The translations under genes were made by a program, and so were the position numbers. 64,000 bases of DNA from Pycnopodia helianthoides (taxonomy: Eukaryota > Echinodermata > Asteroidea > Forcipulatida > Asteriidae), in assembly GCA_032158295.1 (NCBI GenBank), contig CM063244.1, positions 1,287,148-1,351,147 on the forward strand, given 5' to 3'. The notes beneath the pieces are model-generated. The model was not told the origin of the DNA, did no database searches, and was given only the letters and a program-made list of their open reading frames with translations. The stretch's first letter is position 1. Each line of letters opens with the position of its first letter. This document shows, piece after piece, positions 45,131 through 56,706 of the stretch.

Positions 45131-45957
45131 TTAAACAGAAACGTACACATTCATATATACATGTGCAATGTAGGAGTGAGTATATTTATTCTGTGAATGT
45201 TGCTGACAGTTGGTTCAGCTTTTGGAGGCGACTCTAAGTGGTTCCGACAGTTATTACCATTCCTGTTGGTGGGGGGTCATTTTTAACTCATCAGGGAAAG
45301 GTTTTTCATCTCCCAGGGTGGGCCGCCAACTCTAAATTACAATTTCACCCCTCATTGCCGTCTTAATATGAGAAAATACGTGAAGCCACATCTAAATCTA
45401 GTGGCTTCGGCTATGGCTGTGGCTAGGCCCATTGCGTGCAATGACAATACAGAAAGGGACCTTTCGGTGTTCTGGTCAAAGCCGCGACTGAAACCATTCA
45501 TTTGGCCAACCGAATTACAACGGCTGATCATTTTGAGGGGATCGAGACAAGGGCCCATTTTCACAAAGCTGTACTTAGCAGTGGGGAAAAAATGCTTGAC
45601 AAATTTATTTGCGCATCTAAAAGTAGCACTATTCACCCTAGATGCACGGTCAGCCATTTGCGTGTAGAGCCTCGAGTTGGGAACAGCAGTGAATAGAAGC
45701 ATTATATAACTCTGTATTGTCACGGTAATGTAATGACACTTTCATCCAAACAGATCTACATACATGTACATGTAAGTACAATACAAATGAAGCATGAAGA
45801 CAAGGCTCTACACACACATGGCAGATTCGTGCACGTAGGGAATAGCAGGGTACCAGTCACAAGTAATGTACATTGCATTGGATTGAACATGTTGAACGAA
45901 GTTAGACCCAGAGCTCAGTATCATAGAGTTGCTAAGCAGAGCAAACATATTTTACAG

Positions 45958-46078
45958 TATTTCCTTTCAAAACTAAAAACTAAAACTGGAACCACTAAGA
46001 AACTAAAAACTACAACTGGAACCACCACAAACTTTAACTGGAGCCACTGGAAATTATAGCTGGAACCACTCACAAGCA
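45958..46078 (+). repeat. Short degenerate tandem repeat (AACTGGAACCAC)
   Basis: About three and a half units of about 30 bp built from AAACTAAAAACTA.AACTGGAACCAC, decaying to the right. Confidence 0.65.
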
Positions 46079-46337
46079 TTATAACATGTGGCTTATTGCA
46101 CTGGTAAGATACATATTTGTACCACAATTGAGTGTTGTGGATTTTTGTCATTCTTGTGGTACATGTATCCCTGTATGTACTCGTGTAGTATGTACATGGG
46201 GATGTCCCTCACACTATCATAGTCATTTACAATGTAAACATTTCTGTTGGGTTTTAATTGAGAAGGTACACGTGCAGCGATACATTGTTTCGTTAGTCAA
46301 CATGACATATACATGTAGCCTTTCCTCAAGGTCTTCG

Positions 46338-46736
46338 TGGCTTAGACAGCTGTGTAGCCATGAAGCAACTGGAACCCGAGACCACACGTGCGAGTGGCGA
46401 GGCCACGAGAGCCTTTTTCAACATGTCAGAAATTTCTAATGTTTTTCTGAGGGTAGCAAAATTCCAAACCAATCGTGCGATGGGAAAAGCGTATACATCA
46501 GCCTACATGTAGTATGTATTGTGATTGGTCAACTTTTTAGCACTTTACTTATTTGCATACAAATTATGAGTAACTAATGTTTGAATATATGAATAAATTG
46601 ACAACAACACCCCCCCCCCCTAAAAACAAAAAGCCTGCAAAATCAAGTTGGAAAAGGCCTTGTGGCTTCGCCACTCCCATGTGCTGGTGGTCTACCTTTC
46701 CCAACGCTTCCTGGCTGCACAGCTTTGTCTAAGCCA
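46338..46736. mobile_element. Foldback element with about 90-bp arms (TGGCTTAGACA)
   Basis: The left arm TGGCTTAGACAGCTGTGTAG... and the inverse of the right arm TGGCTTAGACAAAGCTGTGC... align through GACCACA.G, GGAGTGGCGA.GCCAC and CCTTTTTCAAC. No protein; the ORF reading through it is spurious. Confidence 0.8.
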
Positions 46737-47186
46737 CATACACTGTATACACATGTAGATTTCAGGACTTCATGACCACCAGCTTCACTTCCCTAGTTTT
46801 TTTGCTATTTCATACAATTATTCGATTGATCCTTCTTTGTGTAGGTCTTTTGTGCAACTTAATTTTAGCTTTTGCTGTGGGTCGCTTTTTCATCTGTTTG
46901 ATGTTTTCATCTGGTCCCCGATTCCAAGTTTTTTAAAAAGAAAGAAGAGAAAAAAGCCCTGACAAAAGGCTACATTACATGTAACTTTGTAAGCAAGAAT
47001 TTTATTGGAATTGTGTATTTAATAAACAGGCTTGCAACTTCTCAGCAAATTAATCTATATTTTCTTGGTTTTGTGTAATCATAGAAAAATGAAAAGCACT
47101 GTACAAATATTCATGTCCAAGGCAGTTTCCTCTTTTCTTTTAAAATAATTACCAAGTTGCATGGGCCTCAGTTCTTGATGACGATT

Positions 47187-47525
47187 ATAATAATAATAAT
47201 AATAAAGACATTTGTAAAGCGCCTAATGCAGAAGCCTCTAAGCGCATAAAGAGAAACAATAAAATATACAATAAGTGAAAGAAACATTACAAGTAAGCAG
47301 ATTACAAATAAGCACTTTCAAACAAATGAGTTTTTTAAACAGAGACTTAAAACAATGTAAAGAACTAGCCTGGCGAATATGCACAGGAAGACTATTCCAA
47401 AGAAATGGAGCAGCATAAGAAAATGATCTTTGACCATAAAAAATGGAAGAAGCCCTAGTAGTTGTGGTAAGCAATGACTGTTGAGATGAACGTAAAGTCC
47501 TAGCAGGGGAGTAATGGTGAACAAG
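47187..47525 (-). pseudogene. LINE 3' end (CR1/L2-like RT C-terminus and tail)
   Basis: The minus-strand translation gives RTLRSSQQSLLTTTTRASS then FSYAAPFLWNSLPVHIRQ and FKSLFKK, the conserved C-terminal end of CR1/L2-type ORF2 (typically AFSVAAPKLWNSLP..IR.....FKS.LK). The 3' untranslated part ends GCGCTTTACAAATGTC followed by (TTA)n, a typical tail. It is 5' truncated. Confidence 0.8.
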
Positions 47526-50156
47526 TTCAGATTGTGTGCAACGAATCTTTATATCAAACTTTCACATGCTGTTTTTATTAAATGCAATGAAAGCAGGGTT
47601 TGCCCTGAACTTTTTCAGTGACTACAGCCAGTGGGACCAGTTTGTTTGTCATTTCACGAGTCGGCCAGCTCTTTCACTCTGGCCATATTGCATGACTGAA
47701 ATAGCCAGCCGCTTGGAGTGGACTTTGACTGGCGTGTTTTGACAAGCATTTATGGCCAGAGGACCACTGTTAAAGGAGAATGCTGGACAGGATCAGTTTC
47801 CAATCAAAATAATAATAATAGTGGCTTCTTATACATAGCGCTCAAATCTATCACTCAGTGACGCTCATGACGCTCCGAAATAATTTTATAATTTTTCAGA
47901 GATTGTTCAAAATGAAATTAGTTTACATGTTAAGCTTTGTTGACAGTTCTCTCTCATTTTGAGTCTGGTCTTGTAAAATAAGTTCTGGTCTGATACAAAT
48001 TGTGAAATCTGCGGTCTTATAACATTTCACCCCAAATTCAAGCCCTGCCTCCACATACGTACTATGTAACACGGCAGAAATCATAATCAAAGTTTGGGAC
48101 AACTATTGAAATTTCCGCATCCAGATGAGCATTGGTTTTTACCCTTACACCGATGTGTGTAAAGCACTGTATACTCAGTACTTCCCCCCTGAAGTCCTGG
48201 TTATTATTGCTACATAAATCAAGCCATGCGTTCACACCAAGCTGTTGAAATTGGGCTTGCCCTAAACTGGTACTCTGTGGCACATTAGAGGGCATTAAAA
48301 GGCAGCTCAGATCCAGCGCTGACTAACCCTTCAGGCCTGACTGAGCACTACGAAGTGAACGGGATTACGCTCGTACACAAACGAACAGGACGAAAAAGAG
48401 GACGTTAAAGAGAAAAGAAAGGGCCGTTGTGATCTGTGCCGTGAGGATATCAGTGTAATGCAGCGTGCAGTCTGCGACCGACCAAGAGGGAAAAGACTGA
48501 CGCATGCCCCCGGGGGAAAAAAATATAAATTTATTTTCTGAAAATTCATTTCGGGGCAGTGGTTAACCGTTATTTGCGCGGTGGCCGTTGGGGAATTTCA
48601 TTGTTGTTACTCAACAATGATTGCTGGAGTATGGCCGGAGGGTGTGTTCAGAGGATGCAAATAGACTTTTGCGGGGTGTGAACGTGCGTTGGGATGTCAG
48701 TGTTGATACTTGTATAGTTATGTGAATACAATGTCTGGAATGTATATTATGTAGGCTAATGTTTGGCTGAGGACCTGTTCCATGTAACAATATCAATAAT
48801 ACTCTAATCAAATATGGCACAGTACAATACTACATGCAGTGGCATGCAGTGGTTTCCAATTTTGAAAATTAATTGTTGGGGGTGGGGCCCTATGTGAAGT
48901 TATTACGGTGTAGGGGCCGCCTAAGGGCCTGGACAAATGTTGATTGTACATGCTCTGTGATCATGGCGATGCACTCTGAGGTGATTCCTGTTGGCCACGT
49001 CCTCCAGTCCTGACTTCTTTGAGCAAAGGTTTTAAAGATGGCATTTGTACTCTGAAATGCATTTAACTTGAAAACAAAATTGGGGGAAAAAATGTTGGAT
49101 TTTAAATTTTGGCGATGACTTCTTAAAACGTGGCGGGTGCCACAGAAAGCTTGATGCGTTGAGCTGTGTTTACTGTAAATATGTTGGAGAACACGGCTCA
49201 TGTATGAGACAGAGCTGCCAACTCTGTCTGATTCTGCAGATACATGTAGTTCCATGAAAATAAAACAATCTTTCCATGTTCTGATGAAAAAAATGAAAAT
49301 CTCCCTGATTATGGAAACCTGTTCCCCGTTAGGTTGAACACTGTACAGTATGTACATGTACATGTCTACATTAATTCTAAATATCCCCCTGGTGAGGGCC
49401 GATTGTTGCACAAAATCTACCTGCTTGCAATTACGGAAACGATTCATGCATGAATCATTTCTCAGATTCTAAGGTTTTGTATGAAAACATTTCCAGAGCA
49501 TAATATTTCGAAGGAAATTCTTTCTGCAAAATAGGTGATACTAACAATTGCTGCAGTACTTCTCACCAAGTAAGGTTTTATGGTCATTCATTTTTGGAGT
49601 GCTGACCAATCTTTGACCCTACCTTTATTTTTAGTTCATTATTTTTTGGGGGTTGAATCAGTAATTTAGCTGGCAAGCCTTACCTAATCAACTAGAGTCA
49701 TTCAGTAATTTGTGTTTGACTTTAAAAGTCCATGGAAATGAATTAAGACCCATTGATGGATTTGGGAAATTAAGTTCGGGATTACACCTAAAGAATATTT
49801 TAGTGATTTTTATATTGCAATTGCATAAACAGAAATACCAGAGAGCTCTCTTAAAAACTAGTTCCAAGAAAAGACTGCCATGTAATATTCATCGTTTTAC
49901 AATTAGATTTCTTGATTGCCCTCAATTACTGTGCATTTAGGTTAGCAGTTGAAGGCCTTAGATCCAACTGGGGGATTCCTAATTAAGTTTCCCAGTGTGA
50001 GCTGTCTGTGGTGTGTGCTGTAGAGCATATTAGCCTCATCTGCGATCGGAAAATTGCCTGTTCAAATTGACCTGCGGGCGTTCGTCTTCTCCTGGAGCTG
50101 AACGGAGCTTACTGTTGGGACTGATGGGACTTATCACATCCCAGGATCTTCCGATC

Positions 50157-50494
50157 CCGTTTACACTAGATCCAAAAAGTTGGATCAGACTCGGATCTAA
50201 TCCGCTGATGTGGATTAACAGCTAAACGCAAAAAAAGCAGGTTCAGATCTGGTTCAGATCCTGTAATTTTAATCCAGCTTTTGAGGAGGGTTGAATCCTG
50301 CAATTGGTGGATCAGATCCGGCAAAGTGGATTCCAGAAACGAGTGTGAATGCAAAGGTGGATTGGACACCGCAATTCAATGTGGTCATTTCTAGGTTTTG
50401 CTAGGAATGGCAAGCTTTTTCGCTTGTGTTTTTGTGGTGACAGCTGTGATCAAAAGTGGGATCAGAGCTGGATCAGGCACTGGTGTAAACGTGA
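50157..50494. mobile_element. Possible MITE with CGTTTACAC ends, GGATC-rich
   Basis: CCCGTTTACACTAGATCC at the left and GGATCAGGCACTGGTGTAAACG at the right share inverse CGTTTACAC. Many GGATC/GATCC blocks lie between. No ORF of interest. Confidence 0.45.
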
Positions 50495-50934
50495 CACCAG
50501 ATCTTGATCTGTAGTCGTGATAGAAATTGCTGGGTCTCAATCCACCTTTCTGGATTGAGTGCATACGCTGTGTCTGAGAGCCTCAATTTCTTCAAGCTTG
50601 AAGAGATTATAACATACTGACTCAATTTACCTGACGTCAACACCCTTTGAAGATAAAATCTTGGTTAGTGCCATTTTGGGAGACGGATTCCCCGTGACAG
50701 TGTACAGTAGTGCGCATTTTAGGCGATGTGTGCGCGATTATTATGCATTGTATCTTTACATGTAATGCAATTTGACTCCTAAAATGGTAGTCCATTGGCA
50801 GACAGTAGCCAAGTTTGTCATCAGTTCAAGAGGTCCTCTCCACATCAAGCAATCCATCAACACTTGCAGTACACGTACACTGTACCCGTACTACAAACTA
50901 CATACATGCTCACACGAACTTAAATAGTAATTAA

Positions 50935-51350
50935 AGGAACATTACAGAATTGGAATTGGTAAGAAAAAAACTTGTAAAATATACTTTTGATCACAGATTT
51001 ACATAAAACTTACACGGTCTAATGATGATGATAGTAGAAAACATCCCTTGAAATATTTGTGGTTCATTACTTGACATTTGAAATATATCTGTCTGAAATG
51101 CCATATTTGATGAGAAATGAATAAACTAATTTTCCGATTGGAGTTTATCGCTCAGTGAGCGTTTTATTCATTTGTTGAACCTATATGATTTCATGCAAAT
51201 GTGTAATCAGTTTTCACTATTTTCTCGTGACCCAGATGGCCGATCGATCTCAAACTTTTACAGGTTTGTCAGTTTATGGTGGATTACATAAAGTGCTTAC
51301 ACTGCCAGCAACTGTTATGTTAGCAAAAACCAATTATGTAATGTTCTTTT
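50935..51350 (-). mobile_element. MITE family A, copy 8 (minus orientation)
   Basis: TTAA at 50931-50934 and 51351-51354. It matches the reverse complement of copy 6, with an extra block of about 30 bp (GTGGTTCATTACTTGACATT) near 51060. Confidence 0.9.
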
Positions 51351-51604
51351 TTAAGTGAAAACTAAATGTGTATTTGAATTGAATTGCTAGAATTTCAGTT
51401 TTAACTTCTTGAACAAAATCACAAAATACGCTTCGGTATGCAGTAAATCATTAGCCAGAGATACAATGTCAGAATGGAGGTCAATTGTGGGTGAAGGAGC
51501 CGGACGTGGCTTAATGCGTCTTCAGTTGTCAGCAGGATCAGTGTCTACTCCAAAGCCTCTCATCGCGTCTTACCCGAGCGTATTACACATTGCATGCTAA
51601 TTGT

Positions 51605-52376
51605 GCACACACTGGTGCCCGCACACTGGTGCCCACACACTGGTGCCCACACACTGGTGCCCACACACTGGTGCCCACACACTGGTGCCCACACACAGGT
51701 GCCCACACACTGGTGCCCACACACTGGTGCCCACACACTGGTGCCCACACACTGGTGCCCACACACTGGTGCCCACACACTGGTGCCCACACACTGGTGC
51801 CCACACACTGGTGCCCACACACTGGTGCCCACACACTGGTGCCCACACACTGGTGCCCACACACTGGTGCCCACACACTGGTGCCCACACACTGGTGCCC
51901 ACACACTGGTGCCCACACACTGGTGCCCACACACTGGTGCCCACACACTGGTGCCCACACACTGGTGCCCACACACTGGTGCCCACACACTGGTGCCCAC
52001 ACACTGGTGCCCACACACTGGTGCCCACACACTGGTGCCCACACACTGGTGCCCACACACTGGTGCCCACACACTGGTGCCCACACACTGGTGCCCACAC
52101 ACTGGTGCCCACACACTGGTGCCCACACACTGGTGCCCACACACTGGTGCCCACACACTGGTGCCCACACACTGGTGCCCACACACTGGTGCCCACACAC
52201 TGGTGCCCACACACTGGTGCCCACACACTGGTGCCCACACACTGGTGCCCACACACTGGTGCCCACACACTGGTGCCCACACACTGGTGCCCACACACTG
52301 GTGCCCACACACTGGTGCCCACACACTGGTGCCCACACACTGGTGCCCACACACTGGTGCCCACACACTGGTGCCC
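51605..52376. repeat. 14-bp minisatellite, about 55 copies
   Basis: Unit CACTGGTGCCCACA repeats almost without change over 772 bp. Only two substitutions were noticed (51621 A to G; 51697 T to A), both in the first seven units. Because 14 is not a multiple of 3 and no frame contains a stop, five overlapping ORFs of 263-290 codons arise on both strands with a 14-residue period. They are artefacts, not genes. Confidence 0.97.
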
Positions 52377-52407
52377 CGGCATTGAGAAACGGCTGGCCAG
52401 TAAGTCT

Positions 52408-52595
52408 GGGTCCAATTTCATGGAGCTGCTTTAAGCAGTAAAAATTGCTTACCAATTGCTAAGCGGAAATGAGTAGGACACCAGTCGCATATATGGTACA
52501 TGTAAATCTGTATTTTGGCTGGTATGGTGAGCATTAATTTTGTTGTGCTCAGCTACTTTTTGTGCTTTAAAGCGGACCTCTCTGAAATTGGGCCC
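52408..52595. mobile_element. MITE family D, copy 9
   Basis: GGGTCCAATTTCATGGAGCTGC...CTCTGAAATTGGGCCC, inverse-oriented core. It lies 31 bp to the right of the minisatellite. Confidence 0.85.
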
Positions 52596-53762
52596 CGTTG
52601 ATGCTTTAGTCATGTTGCATTTTAAACTTGAGACAAGTTGCAAATTGATTTCTCGTACATTGTACATTCAAATCTCAACTTTGGAATAGGCCCCCCCCCC
52701 CCCTTCACCCTACTTGGGGTCAAAATTTAACGGGCAAAAATGGTACAGTAGAGATTAATACTTGTATTTTCACACATGTAGGCTACATGTACCTATTGTA
52801 TAGACGGATCTTTTTTAGCCCCCATGCACAGGTGATGCCGGCCACCATTGCTGGGACGCTGGCAGCGCAAGGTTTTGTGCACAAAGACATTGTGTACAAG
52901 TAGAAAAACCAATGTCTTTTAAAAAATTTTATTTGAATTGGGAACATCTTTCTCAACGATTTACACAGTTTCCATGACAGGACAGCTTGACAAAATTATT
53001 TATTTGAACATACTTACTGAATGTTTGAAACTAAACAGAAAGTGAACACTGAAATTCTATCCCAAAAAACCTTGCTGATGTAAACACAATTTATATGAGA
53101 CAGTGCAGTTTCCGTGTAGTATCTGTGCCGTTTTCAGGATTCAGCTTCTGTTTAGTTGCAAATAGTCATGGTCAGTTCGTTATGTTATGCTGTCCTGTCA
53201 GGGAAAGTGTGTAAATCGTTGAGCAACACACCTAATTTGCATACAAAGTTGAAAAGACGAAGATTTTTCCTTGTCTTTGTGTACAAAACCTTGGGGTGCC
53301 AGCGTCCATTGGTGAATAGAAAGGACTTTTTTTTCTTCTCTTAATAACAGAGGAAAATGCCTTCAAAATGTCGTGGAAGGAAATGACATTCAAGCTTGCC
53401 GTAGATTCAAATGTTCCTGTATTACCAGGGTACATGTTGCCTTTCTGTACATAATCCTCCAAAATCAACTGATATGAGTTTGTAGGATGCCCTGTACCCT
53501 ACATGTACATGTATGTCGGTGATTGTCAAATGTCCCCCAATTCTCCAAAATCATCCAAATCCTCTGGTTGATTTTGAAGGATTCAGAAAGGTTAAGGGTC
53601 GGTGAACGATATAGTGTTCTGTCTAATTCAGTCCAAAGTAAAAGCGAAACCCATCAGACATTCAGCCGCCCCTCTGACTAGCATCGTGTAACTTGTCAGA
53701 AGTTACAGTGAACTCGTAACATGATGTGAAGACAGATCTGCAGCCAAGAAGCAACTGTGCCT

Positions 53763-53960
53763 CCTCTCTTTCTCTCTCTCTCTCTCACTCTCGAGGAGTT
53801 CTCCGGAGACGACGGGATGTTGATACGAGCGTGGAGAACGATGGCGGAAGACGCCAGAAATGTAAACACCACTGACACACTGCACAAAATATGCACTTGA
53901 CATTATAGATCTTGTGCATAATGCAGGTATTACACCCCCCACACACACACACACACACGC
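53763..53960 (+). repeat. (TC)n and (AC)n microsatellites around a possible start
   Basis: A CT-repeat at 53763-53793 and an AC-repeat at 53938-53958. Between them, 53845 reads ATGGCGGAAGACGCCAGAAAT|GTAAAC, which could be a phase 0 seven-codon first exon (MAEDARN), but nothing supports expression. Confidence 0.6.
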
Positions 53961-54570
53961 TATGTAAATAATTACAACAAAATTAATTACACATTTTCTC
54001 AGCTACTTTGATGAGGTCTCTGTTTTTACAGGTTGGAAAGCCTTCCTGCTAATCAGCACTTGAAGGAATTCGGTACTAATTAAATATGTCGCGCGCATTG
54101 CACAGCACCATGTACATGAACATTTGTAATGAATAATACCTCATGTTGATATAAGAAGACTTGTACATATCTACAATCCATGTAGTATACTATACTTTTT
54201 TCTCTTCAAAATGACACAATGCTAAATTTGCTTGCCCTTGAACATGGTTAATCATTGGGTAAGTGTGACTACTCTTCGATGGTTAATTTGGCATACAATG
54301 TGTAATTTGGATAACATAATCAAGAGTGCAGGATGTTGTTAAGACCATTAACCCTCTTGCTGTCTGACCATTCAATACCATTCAAGTGGTTTTGAATGAT
54401 AGATAAACTATGCCAGCCTGAAATTTGATACCATGAGGGAATGCATGTACACAGTACACAGTTAGTTCTGCGCACAGTTGTGCCACTGTACACAACCTTG
54501 GCAGTCGAATGGTTTCAAATGGTTGGTCAACTCAGTGGAAAATGTTGCCAAGAGTCACTGACAGTAGGAG

Positions 54571-54822
54571 GGTTAAGTCGAAGAAGTGGAGATGGGCAGG
54601 TCACCTAGCAAGGAGGTATGACAACAGGCGGGCGTGCCAAAACAACCAACTGGACTCCAAGAAACCAAACTAGAAAAAGAGAGAGACAAAACAAGATGGA
54701 GAGATGAACTAAGTACATCTGTATAGGGGCATTGCTTGGCAACAGACAGCTCAGGATAGAGTGAACTGGAGAATTGGTGAAGAGGCTTTCCTCCTGGAGT
54801 GTAGTGAAATAGGCTAGGAAGA
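54571..54822 (+). pseudogene. LINE ORF2 3'-terminal pseudogene
   Basis: Translation gives KSKKWRWAGHLARR with frames broken afterwards, then RWRDEL and WQQTAQDRVNWRIGEEAF. This is the RT C-terminal signature (KW.WAGH.AR..D.RW ... R..RW.D ... DR..W...EEAF) of RTE/Jockey-type LINEs. Several stops and frameshifts make it dead. Confidence 0.8.
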
Positions 54823-55149
54823 AGCTGTAAATCAGGAATAAGAAATGTCAGACTTCATCCGTTTTCAGACTTGTTTTATGGCTGCTTGGTGAAAAACAGT
54901 CGCTGTTATTTTCCTTTGATGAAGAAACGCTGCCCATTGATGTACATAAAACTGCTGTAGCGCTGAGGGTACTGTCTCTAGAAGCTCAGTAGAATCTATA
55001 ACTCCAGGGGTTACCAAAAAGAGCGGGAAATGCCATTATTTCAACATGCCTCCTACAAATTGGATCCTCGTTTCAGACCTTTTTGTTGCTGTCAGCAACG
55101 ACTCTCGCCCCTGATGTATGGATTTGGGGATTTCTAACAGTCCGTGTAC

Positions 55150-55456
55150 ACTGGGCCATCGGGTCTGGCGTAGTGGTCTCTTGCCTTGCCGTGCCACCTC
55201 TGCTATCCCCGGTTTGAATCCCGCCGGGGGCACTGTATGAATTGGATTTTCAGTCCCTACCCGACTGCGTGGGTTTTTTTTCCCCTGGAATAATTCTCGT
55301 GGGTTTTTTCGTCCCACATCTAAAACTGAAACTTCCTTCCTTGTCTTCTCCCCAAGGGGTTCTTGGCTAGTGCAGTGATTAAGTTCGCTTTTCTGAGAGT
55401 CCTTGGCTTCACAACCAGAGTTAATCAACGGAAATGAATGAAATGAAATGAAATGT
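55150..55456 (+). mobile_element. tRNA-derived SINE with (GAAAT)n tail
   Basis: A-box TGGCGTAGTGGTC at 55166 and B-box GGTTTGAATCC at 55211, with RNA polymerase III spacing, then a unique body with two GTGGGTTTTTT blocks and a tail GAAATGAATGAAATGAAATG near 55431-55454. A second head-like piece (GGGTTCGAATCCCTCC) follows at 55538. The 183-codon minus ORF across this region is SINE-derived. Confidence 0.75.
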
Positions 55457-56250
55457 TGTTTGGCTGGGTACACAATTATGTTGAACCTAGATATTAAACT
55501 TGCATCGGAGACGGAGAATAAGAACGGCGATGGTCGTGGGTTCGAATCCCTCCTGAGTAATATTCCTGTGGATTTTTTTTCTCTCACAAGACTCGGGGGG
55601 GGGGGGGAATGCAGTGCTTTAAGCTCTCATCAATGTGTGGGTAAAGAACACAAATAATAATGCTGAACCTCTTTGTTTGTTGTTGTGTTTTTTACGTGGG
55701 TTTCTTCCTTTTGTGTACACGATTTGGTCTATAACCTCACAACACACAGTAACATTCTCTAGACCTTCAGCAAACAAAAACCACCACCAGGCAGGAAACA
55801 GCACCTAAACGCTTCACCAACTCCCTTCTCCTCTTCTTGCATTTTTTCCAACACAATTCAGCCACAAAGACCCCAGCAAATAAACTCCGCGCTCTGAAAC
55901 GGCTAATTCCTGCACGCTGTGAGAGAATCAAGGCAGAGGTTACTAAACCCCTTTATTGTGATCTAACTCAATCATAAGCCCAAGGTTAATTTAGCCATTA
56001 TTTTTTCATATTTAATATTTTTTTTCTGCACGGCTTGGCGCGAGTGCAGTGCAGCTGTCAATATTAACACATTGAGTATGCTACACCACCTGTGTCTGAA
56101 TCGATGTAAAGCTGCAATTGGATTTGGCTCAAGGACCCGGCCAAGCATGCTGTAGTGAACAGTTTACACTACAGGCACTGTTATCATATCTGCACATTGT
56201 GTATTGAAAACAGCCATTCCTGGAGGTTGTTACAACCCTTTGCAAAACAT

Positions 56251-56706
56251 CGGCTTCAGGTTGGATTCTGGCTTGGGCTCCGGCTTGGGTTCTGGCTTGG
56301 GCTCCAGCTTCGGCTTGGGTTCTGGCTTGGGCTCCAGTTTCGGCTTGGGTTCTGGCTTGGGCTCCAGCTTCGGCTTGGGTTCTGGCTAGGGCTCCAGCTT
56401 GGGTTCTGGCTTGGGCTCCAGCTTGGGTTCTGGCTTGGGCTCCAGCTTCAGCTTGGGTTCTGGCTTGGGCTCCAGCTTCGGCTTGGGTTCTGGCTAGGGC
56501 TCCAGCTTGGGTTCTGGCTTGGGCTCCAGCTTCGGCTTGGGTTCTGGCTAGGGCTCCAGCTTGGGTTCTGGCTTGGGCTCCAGCTTCGGCTTGGGTTCTG
56601 GCTTGGGCTCCAGCTTCGGCTTGGGTTCTGGCTAGGGCTCCAGCTTGGGTTCTGGCTTGGGCTCCAGCTCGGGCTTTTGACCTGGGTTCTGGCTTGGGCT
56701 CCATCT
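56251..56706. repeat. Compound minisatellite (30/24-bp units)
   Basis: Units of TTGGGTTCTGGCTTGGGCTCCAGC (24) alternate with versions extended by TTCGGC (30). Some carry GGCTAGGGCTCC variants. Units are multiples of 3, so both strands read open (QARTQAGA-type on minus, GFWLGLQL-type on plus). No start, signal or splice context suggests a gene. Confidence 0.92.

Noticed and set aside
48890..49447. 185-codon minus-strand ORF
   Set aside because: No recognisable domain or biased composition; it overlaps dispersed repeat copies (49214-49435), so it is treated as chance.
51560..52455. Five overlapping ORFs of 263-290 codons on both strands
   Set aside because: They are produced by a stop-free 14-bp tandem repeat; no coding features, and they overlap each other in all frames.
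55036..55587. 183-codon minus-strand ORF with RDSNPRPS and GFKPGIAEVARQ
   Set aside because: These peptides are the translated antisense of tRNA-type B-box sequences in SINEs, a common artefact.
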